Origin: DASZMJ01 sp035551935
GTDB taxonomy: Bacteria; Planctomycetota; Planctomycetia; Isosphaerales; Isosphaeraceae
NCBI GenBank assembly: GCA_035551935.1
Contig: DASZMJ010000014.1
Coordinates: forward strand, 1-13,486
Length of the DNA stretch: 13,486 bases
Reading direction: 5' to 3'
Shown: positions 1-5,783 of the stretch, piece after piece
How positions within the stretch are numbered: position 1 is the stretch's first letter
Layout: the number at the start of each line of letters is the position of its first letter
The notes under the pieces: generated by a model
Databases searched by the model: none
Told to the model about the DNA's origin: nothing
What the model saw: only the letters and a program-made list of their open reading frames with translations
Translations under genes and position numbers: made by a program

Positions 1-210
1 GCCGGGCAGGAGCGTCGAGACGAGCCAGATGAGCGCCGGCGGCAGCGTCACGACGGCGAAGAGCACGGCGTAGACGAGCGGCCGGCCGCCGCCGTCGTGG
101 CGCGCCACGACGATCAGGACGAGGCTCGTCAGGGCCAGGGCGGTCGCGGTCAGGGCCGCGGAGATGGCCATGTTCCTCGAGCGGTCGTCGCGGCGGCTGG
201 ACTCGATCAT
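1..210 (-). CDS. Small membrane protein, N-terminal 70 residues (C-terminus outside window)
   Basis: The start codon is at 210 and the frame stays open to the window edge, so only the first 70 residues are seen. The start is supported by a GGGAGGAG Shine-Dalgarno at 221-228, ten bases upstream. A charged N-terminus (MIESSRRDDRSRN) is followed by two hydrophobic stretches, about residues 14-37 and 45-67, joined by a short HDGGGRP loop. This predicts at least two membrane helices with the N-terminus in the cytoplasm. It begins 37 bases after the fumarylacetoacetase stop on the same strand, so it may be the last gene of that transcript. I do not recognise a family and infer no function. It is too short to exclude a larger multi-pass protein. 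Confidence 0.6.
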   Translation of the reverse strand, partial: MIESSRRDDRSRNMAISAALTATALALTSLVLIVVARHDGGGRPLVYAVLFAVVTLPPALIWLVSTLLPG

Positions 211-247
211 CGACGGCGGCCTCCTCCCGAGGGTCGCCCCGCCGCCG

Positions 248-961
248 TCAACGCCGCGCCACGACGCGGTTGCGGAGGGTGCCGATCCGCTCGACCGTCA
301 ATTCGACCACAACGCCGGGCTTGAGCCAACCACCCGCCGCCTCGGGAGTCAATTCGAGGATGCAGCCGGTGCCGACCGTACCCGAGCCGAGCACGTCGCC
401 AGGCCGGAGGGTCGCGTCGCGGCTGGCGTGGGCGATGAGCTGCGGCCAGGTCCAGTACATCGAGCCCGAGTCGCCCCGCGAGAGGACGCGGCCGTCGACC
501 GCGGCGGTCATCTCCAGGTGCAGGCGGCCGTCGCGGTAGCGGTCGGCCAGCTCGTCGAAGGTCACGACCACGGGGCCGAGCGACGTGGCGAAGTCCTTCC
601 CCTTGCTCGGCCCGAGGCCGACGGCCATCTCCTTGCGCTGGAGGTCGCGGGCGCTCCAGTCGTTCATGATCGTGAAGCCGGCGACGTAGTCGAGCGCCGA
701 GTCGTCGGCCGTGATGTCGCGGCCTTCCTTGCCGATGACGCAGGCCAATTCCAGCTCGTAATCCAGCGCCTCGCTCCCCTTCGGCGCCGCGACCGGGTCG
801 TCGTGGCCGATCACACCCGCCGGGTTCGAGAAATAGAAGACCGGGACCTGATACCACTCCGGCACCATGTCGAGCCCCCGCTGCTTGCGGCACGTCTTGA
901 CGTGCTGCTCGAATGCGTAGAAGTCGCGGACGCTGGCGACGAGGGGCAAGGGGAGTCGCAT
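248..961 (-). CDS. Fumarylacetoacetase, minimal single-domain form (FAH superfamily)
   Basis: This 237-residue protein probably hydrolyses fumarylacetoacetate to fumarate and acetoacetate, the last step of tyrosine degradation. Similarity is to the catalytic domain of true fumarylacetoacetase rather than only to generic FAH-fold enzymes. Compared from memory with the mammalian enzyme, the metal ligands match D13, E69, E71 and D101 (in MNDWSARD). H20 lies seven residues after D13, as the catalytic His does. R105, Q108, K122 and E203 match further active-site positions. MYWTWPQLIAH and LRPGDVLGSGT are also FAH-like. The N-terminal SH3-like domain of the roughly 420-residue animal enzyme is absent. 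The start at 961 has an AAGGAG at 968-973, six bases away. It lies 92 bases downstream of hppD, which fits the pathway. An acylpyruvase or another FAH-family hydrolase is the alternative. Confidence 0.85.
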   Translation of the reverse strand: MRLPLPLVASVRDFYAFEQHVKTCRKQRGLDMVPEWYQVPVFYFSNPAGVIGHDDPVAAPKGSEALDYELELACVIGKEGRDITADDSALDYVAGFTIMNDWSARDLQRKEMAVGLGPSKGKDFATSLGPVVVTFDELADRYRDGRLHLEMTAAVDGRVLSRGDSGSMYWTWPQLIAHASRDATLRPGDVLGSGTVGTGCILELTPEAAGGWLKPGVVVELTVERIGTLRNRVVARR

Positions 962-975
962 CGGCCACTCCTTCT

Positions 976-1048
976 GGATTGCGGATTGCGGAATTCGGAT
1001 TGTGGATTATACAAATCTTCAATTCCGCAATCCGCAATCCGAATTCCG
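976..1048. repeat. Heptamer-built inverted repeat between hppD and the FAH gene
   Basis: Bases 976-995 and 1021-1040 are perfect 20-bp reverse complements around a 25-base loop. Both arms read as 7-bp units. The left arm is GGATTGC, GGATTGC, GGAATTC, GGATTGT, GGATTAT (976-1010). The right arm is AATTCCG, CAATCCG, CAATCCG, AATTCCG (1021-1048). The stretch is far richer in A+T than the flanking genes. In the minus-strand transcript it would form a long hairpin whose base is two bases from the Shine-Dalgarno of the FAH gene. A related element lies at 5622-5780. It may be a mobile or expanding intergenic repeat, a transcript-stability element or a translation modulator. Confidence 0.85.
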
Positions 1049-1053
1049 ATATC

Positions 1054-2160
1054 TCACAACGTCCCCCGGCGGGCCTGCTCGCGCTCGATGGCCTCGAAGA
1101 GGGCCTTGAAGTTGCCCTTGCCGAAGGATCGGGCGCCGTGGCGCTGGATGATCTCGAAGAAGAGGGTGGGGCGGTCCTCGACGGGCTTGGTGAAGATCTG
1201 GAGGAGGTAGCCCTCCTCGTCGCGGTCGATCAGGATGCCGAGCTCGGCCAGCTCGCGGAGGTCCTCGTCGATCGGGCCGACGCGGTCGGGGACCATCTCG
1301 TAGTAGGCCGGCGGGACGCGGAGGAACGAGACGTCGTTGGCGTGCATGGCGCGGACCGAGGCGATGACGTCGTCGGTCGCCATCGCGATGTGCTGCACGC
1401 CGGGCCCGCCGTAGTACCGGAGGAACTCCTCGATCTGCGACCGCCGCCGCGCCCGCGCCGGCTCGTTGATCGGGAACTTGATCCGACCGGCGCCGTCGGC
1501 GACGACCTTGGACATCAACGCGGAGTATTCCGTGCTGATATCCTTGTCATCGAAGCTGACCAGGAGCGAGAAGCCCATGACCTTCGCGTAGTAGTCGACC
1601 CACTCCTGCATCTTGCCTTCCTCGACGTTGGCGACGATGTGGTCGATCGCCGTGAGGCCGACGGGGTGCATGGTGCGCGGGCCGTAGCGGTCGGGGTCGA
1701 TCGGCTCGAAGCCGGGGGCGAACACGCCGCGGTAGCGGTCGCGGTTGACGAGGGTGTGGGTCGTGTCGCCGTAGGCGCGGATCTCGGCCGACTCATAAAC
1801 GCCGAACCGGTCCTCCTTCGCGTTCGGCGCCACGACCCCCTCGGCCCCCCGCGCCAACGCCGCCTCGTACGCCGCCGGGACGTCGTCCACCTCCAGGGCG
1901 ATCGACATCACGCCGTCGCCGTGCGTGATGAGGCGGGACGCCTCGGGGTGGTCGGCGTCGAGCGGCGACGTCAGGACGAACGTGATCTCCCCCTGCTTCA
2001 GCACGTAACCCGCCTCGTGCCTCTGCTTCGTCTCCAGGCCCGCGTACGCCACCACGTCGAAGCCGAACGCATTCCGGTAGAAATACGCCGACTGCCGCGC
2101 GTTGCCGACGAAGAAGCGGACGTGGTCGATGCGCCGCAAGGGGATGTCGGGGCTCGGCAT
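1054..2160 (-). CDS. hppD: 4-hydroxyphenylpyruvate dioxygenase
   Basis: This non-haem Fe(II) enzyme converts 4-hydroxyphenylpyruvate and O2 to homogentisate and CO2 in tyrosine catabolism, in the cytoplasm. The 368 residues have the usual length and two vicinal-oxygen-chelate domains. The N-terminal domain opens with IDHVRFFVGNARQSAYFY and the catalytic C-terminal domain starts near residue 168. The facial triad is visible: H174 in LTAIDHIVANV, H257 in GGPGVQHIAMATDD and E336 in PTLFFEIIQR. The C-terminal signature GARSFGKGNFKALFEAIEREQ closes the active site. The start at 2160 has a GAGGGAG at 2169-2175, eight bases away. It lies between the HDO gene (90-base gap holding a 27-bp palindrome) and the fumarylacetoacetase gene. 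Homogentisate could go to fumarylacetoacetate, to pyomelanin or to a quinone. No homogentisate dioxygenase is in the window. 4-hydroxymandelate synthase is the main alternative but less likely given the C-terminus and neighbour. Confidence 0.96.
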   Translation of the reverse strand: MPSPDIPLRRIDHVRFFVGNARQSAYFYRNAFGFDVVAYAGLETKQRHEAGYVLKQGEITFVLTSPLDADHPEASRLITHGDGVMSIALEVDDVPAAYEAALARGAEGVVAPNAKEDRFGVYESAEIRAYGDTTHTLVNRDRYRGVFAPGFEPIDPDRYGPRTMHPVGLTAIDHIVANVEEGKMQEWVDYYAKVMGFSLLVSFDDKDISTEYSALMSKVVADGAGRIKFPINEPARARRRSQIEEFLRYYGGPGVQHIAMATDDVIASVRAMHANDVSFLRVPPAYYEMVPDRVGPIDEDLRELAELGILIDRDEEGYLLQIFTKPVEDRPTLFFEIIQRHGARSFGKGNFKALFEAIEREQARRGTL

Positions 2161-2178
2161 CGCGGGTGCTCCCTCTCC

Positions 2179-2239
2179 CGTAGGGCAGGGCTCGCCCTGC
2201 CTCTTGAGATCGAAGAGGCAGGGCGAGCCCTGCCCTACG
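2179..2239. repeat. Perfect 27-bp inverted repeat upstream of hppD
   Basis: Bases 2179-2205 and 2213-2239 are exact reverse complements separated by seven bases (GAGATCG). Each arm contains a smaller palindrome, GGCAGGGC-TC-GCCCTGCC, so it can fold either as one long hairpin or as two small ones. It fills most of the 90-base gap between the HDO stop and hppD, 11 bases after the stop and 18 bases before the hppD start. It could stop or attenuate transcription after the HDO gene, or be a MITE-like or REP-like interspersed element. There is no T-run after the stem, so a classic intrinsic terminator is not assured. Confidence 0.9.
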
Positions 2240-2250
2240 AAGAACGTCCC

Positions 2251-3168
2251 TCAGTCGACTACGCCGTTGACCCTGTCCTCCTCGAGGCCGTCCCAGAAGG
2301 TGGCGATGGCGTCGAGGACCTCGCGGCCGCCGCGGAAGAACTTGTCGCGGGAGAAGTCGGGGTCGAAGAAGACGTGCTCGAGCTCCTCCATGGTGTGGCC
2401 GGCGTGCTGGGCCTCGACGCGGTTATGCCAGGTGAAGAAGGCGAGGCGGAGGCGGGGCAGGCGGGTCTTCTTGATCGTCATCAGGCCGTCCTCGAGCTCC
2501 TGCCAGAAGCCGGCGGCGGCCCAGTTCTCGACGGCGAAGCTGGCCCCTTCGGCCACCTGGGCGTCCTCGTTGCCGAAGAGGCGCTGGAGCTCGTCGCAGA
2601 AGTGGAGGGTGCTCTTCGTGCCGTGCATGCGCTTGCCCAGGTCGTCGAAGCCGAGCCCGAGCCCCTCGCCGACGCCGAGGAGCCACTCGAAGTGGGCGGC
2701 CTTGAAGCGGCAGGTGCCGCCGTCGACGGTCCCCTCGGTGCTGACGAGCTCGGGGTCCCCCTCGCGGTCCTTGGCGTCGTCGCTGAGGTCGCCCCGCGCG
2801 GCGCCGTCGGCGCCCGGCTTGCGGTAGATGACCCCCAGCTCGTTCATGAGGATCTCCTTCGCCGCCCGCGCCTGCTGGAGGCTCGGCGCGTTGATGACCC
2901 TCAGGAGCGCGGCGACGAGGAACTGGTTCGAGAAGACGGAGAACTGGCGGACGAAGTGCCTCAGCTCGCCGTCGGTGACGAGACCTTGCTGGAACCAGCG
3001 CGTATAGCGATTGTCGGTGATGATCCGGTGGTGCAGGAGGTCGCGGTCGACGTCGGCGAGGAAGCCGTGGAAGGCCTCGACCTGCTCGGGGGTCAGCTCC
3101 CCCTTGCGGAGCCGCTCCTCGACGCGCGGCGAGAGGGCCGTCAGCTCGGCGGTGGTGGCCGTGGACAT
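2251..3168 (-). CDS. Haem-oxygenase-like diiron oxidase (iron-containing redox enzyme family)
   Basis: This 305-residue helical protein fits the haem-oxygenase-like diiron oxidase (HDO) superfamily, whose members activate O2 for varied oxidations such as alkene formation, N-oxygenation and pABA synthesis. The expected six ligands can all be placed: E110 (MNELG), H159 (KAAHFEWLL), E214 (FAVENW), then H248, E252 and H255 in WHNRVEAQH. That last motif has the H-x3-D/E-x2-H spacing seen in CADD-type enzymes. About 48 residues separate E110 from H159, a longer and more charged insertion than I expect for the family. I start it at the second Met (3168) because GGAGG at 3177-3181 is eight bases upstream. 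The Met at 3183 has no such site. It lies directly upstream of hppD and the FAH gene, so a tyrosine-derived substrate is tempting but is inference only. The substrate is unknown. Confidence 0.8.
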   Translation of the reverse strand: MSTATTAELTALSPRVEERLRKGELTPEQVEAFHGFLADVDRDLLHHRIITDNRYTRWFQQGLVTDGELRHFVRQFSVFSNQFLVAALLRVINAPSLQQARAAKEILMNELGVIYRKPGADGAARGDLSDDAKDREGDPELVSTEGTVDGGTCRFKAAHFEWLLGVGEGLGLGFDDLGKRMHGTKSTLHFCDELQRLFGNEDAQVAEGASFAVENWAAAGFWQELEDGLMTIKKTRLPRLRLAFFTWHNRVEAQHAGHTMEELEHVFFDPDFSRDKFFRGGREVLDAIATFWDGLEEDRVNGVVD

Positions 3169-3176
3169 GGGACGCG

Positions 3177-3181
3177 CCTCC
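3177..3181 (-). promoter_or_regulatory. Shine-Dalgarno that fixes the HDO start at 3168
   Basis: GGAGG on the minus strand lies eight bases before the ATG at 3168. It sits inside the five-codon extension (MEARP) that an upstream ATG at 3183 would add. No purine-rich site precedes that upstream ATG, so the shorter protein is preferred. Confidence 0.7.
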
Positions 3182-3233
3182 ATTCGTGACGTGGAGAGGT
3201 GATGAGGGCGGTCGCGCCGCGACCACCCCTTCT

Positions 3234-3263
3234 ATTCTATATCCCACGTCCCCCGCCGGCCAA
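3234..3263 (-). promoter_or_regulatory. Candidate sigma-70 promoter for the HDO-hppD-FAH run
   Basis: On the minus strand TTGGCC (3258-3263, 4/6 to TTGACA) is followed after 18 bases by TAGAAT (3234-3239, 5/6 to TATAAT). The latter sits in a conspicuous A+T-rich patch in otherwise very GC-rich DNA. Transcription would start near 3227, about 60 bases before the HDO start. The leader would include a palindrome, GGTCG-CGCCG-CGACC, at 3210-3224. This is a match by eye only. The spacing and the AT patch favour it, but the -35 is weak. Confidence 0.35.
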
Positions 3264-3312
3264 TCGGCCGCGGCGCGGCGGAGGAGGCGTGCCGGCCCTC
3301 AAGTCCGGCCGA

Positions 3313-4296
3313 TCAGCGCGCCGGCCGGCCGGGCCGGAACGGCGCCGTCGGGCGGCGAGGCGGCATCTGGCCCTTGCGCTTCGCCGCGGCCGGCTTGGGC
3401 GCCGGGTCCTCCGCACGGTCGAGGGTCAAGAGCGCGACGACCTTCGACGCCTCGAAGTCCTTCGGGCGCGGGCCCGACCGGCGAAAGGCGATCTCCAGGT
3501 GATCCTCCTCCAGCCGGTAGATCGCCTCACCCTTGACCGCGCTCGAGGCGACCGACCTGGACGCGGTGAAGGTCATGTGTTTCGGCGTCGCCTTGTCGTC
3601 GACGGTGTAAGTGCTCCGGACCGAATTCTTGCGGTCCTTGCCGCGCATCAGGGTCGCGATCCCGCCCTTGAGGACGAGCGTCACGTCGGCCTTCTTGCCG
3701 CCGTCCTGGAGCGTGCCCGTCCACGTCCCTTCGAGCTTGGCGAGGTCCTCCGCCTTCGGCCGCGGCTTCGCGTTCGGGCGGCGGTAGACGATGAGCCAGC
3801 CGCCCCCCTTCCTTGCGTCCCCGTTGAACTCCGTCGGCAGCTTCTCGCCGAAGATGTCGGAGCACATCGTCAGGGTGTCGTCCTCCAGCTTGTAGATACC
3901 GATGTTCTTGGCTTCCTTGTCGGTCTTGATCTCGGGGGCCTCGGAGATGTCCGGCTTATCGTCTCCCCCCTGCTTCCCGATGGCCTCCTTCAGCTTCTTG
4001 CCCTTCTCCAGGTCGAGCTTCGGATCGCCCGTGGCGACGAGCTTGAACGACTTCGGGTTGGTCGACTCGTCGAGCGTGACGACGGCATAGCTCGTGGCCT
4101 TGCCGCCCCGGCCGGAGCTGACCGTCGTGACGTTGCGGCCCTCGATGGTCATCGTGACCGAGAGCTGTCCTTCGAGCGCCCGGCCGACCCACGTCCCCTG
4201 CATCTTGTCCAGGTCGGCGCCGCCCTCCTGGGCATGGGTGGCGAGCATGGTCGCCGAGAGACTCGCCAGGAACACCGCGAGCCGGCTTCGGAACAT
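3313..4296 (-). CDS. Secreted protein with two TIGR03067-like domains
   Basis: This 327-residue protein has a signal peptide: MFRSR, a hydrophobic core to about residue 19, and a likely cut after THA near 22. Two copies of the planctomycete TIGR03067-type domain follow. The first begins ADLDKMQGTWVGRALEG (27-43). The second begins AEDLAKLEGTWTGTLQDGG (182-200). Each opens with the x-L-x-K-x-x-G-x-W signature and continues as beta strands, with Y-x-L-E-x-D-x-L (135-142 and 260-267) near its end. Copy 1 carries a charged insert (about 91-131) and copy 2 ends in a basic, proline-rich tail (296-327). The family is abundant in planctomycetes, is presumed extracytoplasmic and has no firm function that I know of. 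The ribosome site upstream of 4296 is weak. It lies 144 bases before the HDO start and downstream of the korB hairpin, so it may be its own transcription unit. Confidence 0.82.
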   Translation of the reverse strand: MFRSRLAVFLASLSATMLATHAQEGGADLDKMQGTWVGRALEGQLSVTMTIEGRNVTTVSSGRGGKATSYAVVTLDESTNPKSFKLVATGDPKLDLEKGKKLKEAIGKQGGDDKPDISEAPEIKTDKEAKNIGIYKLEDDTLTMCSDIFGEKLPTEFNGDARKGGGWLIVYRRPNAKPRPKAEDLAKLEGTWTGTLQDGGKKADVTLVLKGGIATLMRGKDRKNSVRSTYTVDDKATPKHMTFTASRSVASSAVKGEAIYRLEEDHLEIAFRRSGPRPKDFEASKVVALLTLDRAEDPAPKPAAAKRKGQMPPRRPTAPFRPGRPAR

Positions 4297-4540
4297 CGGT
4301 CGGCCCCCGAGGGGAAAGGATGGCGGTCAGTCACATGACACAGGAATCTAACGCTTCACTCCTGCATCCACGAGAGTTTGCCCGGACGCCGGTGCGACCC
4401 CCGTCAGGTGCCGCGGCGGCATCCCGCGGTCAAGGGTAGGACATCAATGCGATGCGAGCCCGCCGCGCGGGCCGATCCCCTGGAATGGCCGGGGGTTGGG
4501 CCCGCGCGGCGGGCCCTGTCGGGGTGCTCGCCGGGCCGCC
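4297..4540. other. Gap between the TIGR03067 gene and korB
   Basis: These 244 bases separate the korB stop from the next minus-strand gene. They hold the terminator-like hairpin at 4458-4514. A less GC-rich stretch at about 4325-4375 could hold the promoter of the TIGR03067 gene. I could not find a -10/-35 pair there that I would defend, and no small ORF looks real. Confidence 0.4.
4458..4514 (-). terminator. Hairpin downstream of korB
   Basis: Bases 4458-4473 (GCCCGCCGCGCGGGCC) and 4499-4514 are perfect 16-bp reverse complements. An inner CCCC (4477-4480) can pair with GGGG (within 4491-4495). On the minus strand the hairpin begins 26 bases after the korB stop. No T-run follows, so it may act as a factor-dependent or T-less terminator or as a 3'-end stabiliser for the korAB message. 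Confidence 0.6.
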
Positions 4541-5599
4541 TCAGAGCTCGGCCATGACCTTCGCCAGCGCCTCGGGCGACGGCCGGAGGTCGTCGTCGTC
4601 GAGGAGGGCAAGCGGGGTGTCGACGGTGCCCTGGGCGGTGACGAAGTCGGGCCGGGCGGTGTCGACGTAGAGCAGGCCGGTGAGGAACTCGCCGCGATCG
4701 TGGCTCTCGACCAGCAGCCGCATGGCGCCGGCGCGGCTGGTGACGTCGTGCTCGGCGTGGCTGAGGGCGCGGAGGGTGATCACGGAGCCGTCGTGGAGCC
4801 GGACGCGCGTGGTCTCGCCGGCCTTCTGCTCGATCTCGATCTCGGGCAGGCGGGGGACGAAGCCGATCTCCTGGAGCGGCTCCTCGTGTTTCTTGGCCCA
4901 GTCCCAGCTCTTCGTCGAGCTGTCGAAGTCGTTGAAGGTGACGCACGGGCTGATGATGTCGAGGACCGCCGTCCCCTTGTGCCGCAGGGCGCCCTTGAGC
5001 AGCGGCAGGAGCTGCTTGCGGTCGCCGGCGAACGACCGGGCGACGTACGTCGCGCCGGCGGCGATGGCCTCGAGGCAGAGGTCGAAGGGCGGGATCATGT
5101 TCTCCTCGCCCGTCTCGCGACGGAGGTGGGCGTGGAGGTCGGCGGTCGCGGAGAACTGCCCCTTGGTCAGGCCGTAGCAGCCGTTGTCCTCGATGACGTA
5201 GACGACCTGGACGTTGCGTCGGCAGATGTGCTTGAACTGGCCCATGCCGATGTTGGCCGTGTCGCCGTCGCCGCTGATGCCGATGCTGACCAGGTCGCGG
5301 TTGGCCACGGCCGCGCCGGTGACGACCGAGGGCATGCGACCGTGCAATGCGTTGAAGCCGTGGCTGTACTGGAGGAAGTACGCCGGCGTCTTGCTCGAGC
5401 AGCCGATGCCGCTGAGCTTGATCGTCGTGTACGGGTTCAGGCCGACGGCCTTGCACGCCTCGATCAGGCTGCTGGTGATGCTGTTGTGGCCGCACCCCTT
5501 GCAGAGCGTCGAGGGCGAGCCCTGAAACGCCAATGTCGGCAGCGTGAACTGGGTGCGGCCGGGTGCGTCGATCGTGATCGTTGCGTCGTCGCGGGCCAT
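4541..5599 (-). CDS. korB: 2-oxoacid:ferredoxin oxidoreductase, beta subunit
   Basis: This is the thiamine-diphosphate and Fe-S subunit of a 2-oxoacid:ferredoxin oxidoreductase. It decarboxylates a 2-oxoacid (2-oxoglutarate being the usual substrate for this type) and, with CoA, yields acyl-CoA and reduced ferredoxin. The cofactor motif is GDGDTANIGMGQF (residues 110-122). Cluster cysteines are C33 and C36 in LCKGCGHNS, C67 in GIGCSSKTPAYF and C219 in SPCVTFND, as in KorB-type proteins. The 352-residue length is typical. I use the ATG at 5599 (MARDDATITI) with AGAGGG at 5611-5616. The frame is open further upstream to an ATG at 5653, but that extension would translate the heptamer repeat. korA lies 184 bases upstream on the same strand. 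A pyruvate or other 2-oxoacid substrate cannot be excluded from sequence alone. Confidence 0.93.
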   Translation of the reverse strand: MARDDATITIDAPGRTQFTLPTLAFQGSPSTLCKGCGHNSITSSLIEACKAVGLNPYTTIKLSGIGCSSKTPAYFLQYSHGFNALHGRMPSVVTGAAVANRDLVSIGISGDGDTANIGMGQFKHICRRNVQVVYVIEDNGCYGLTKGQFSATADLHAHLRRETGEENMIPPFDLCLEAIAAGATYVARSFAGDRKQLLPLLKGALRHKGTAVLDIISPCVTFNDFDSSTKSWDWAKKHEEPLQEIGFVPRLPEIEIEQKAGETTRVRLHDGSVITLRALSHAEHDVTSRAGAMRLLVESHDRGEFLTGLLYVDTARPDFVTAQGTVDTPLALLDDDDLRPSPEALAKVMAEL

Positions 5600-5621
5600 G
5601 ATGCGATCATCCCTCTGAGAT

Positions 5622-5780
5622 TTCGGAATTCGGGATTCGGAATGCGGAATCACGGCATGCGGAATTCGAACGGCAGATGACGGATGACAGAGGCCAAAGG
5701 GCGGAGGTCAAACGTGGTTACGACGACGACGGTCCCCTTCCCTTTGCATTCCGAAACCCGCATTCCGAATCCCGCAATCC
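5622..5780. repeat. Heptamer-built inverted repeat between korA and korB
   Basis: A second element of the 7-bp type. The left arm reads TTCGGAA, TTCGGGA, TTCGGAA, TGCGGAA (5622-5649), then a break, then TGCGGAA, TTCGAAC (5658-5671). The right arm reads GCATTCC, GAAACCC, GCATTCC, GAATCCC, GCAATCC (5746-5780). Bases 5631-5647 and 5758-5774 are perfect 17-bp reverse complements. The spacer contains another 7-bp step, ATGACGG-ATGACAG. It fills nearly all of the korA-korB gap, from three bases after the korA stop to six bases before the korB Shine-Dalgarno. Confidence 0.85.
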
Positions 5781-5783
5781 GAG

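Noticed and set aside
976..1048. CRISPR array
   Set aside because: The short repeats are contiguous 7-bp units without unique spacers and are arranged as opposed arms. There are no cas genes nearby.
913..3189. 758-residue plus-strand open frame across the FAH gene, hppD and the HDO gene
   Set aside because: It is antisense to three well-recognised genes. Its translation is dominated by V, E, D, R and L repeats typical of the mirror frame of GC-rich coding DNA, and it runs through the heptamer repeat.
4458..4514. Insertion-sequence end or attachment site
   Set aside because: The inverted repeat is short, lies just after the korB stop and has no transposase, integrase or target duplication around it. 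A terminator-type hairpin explains it better.
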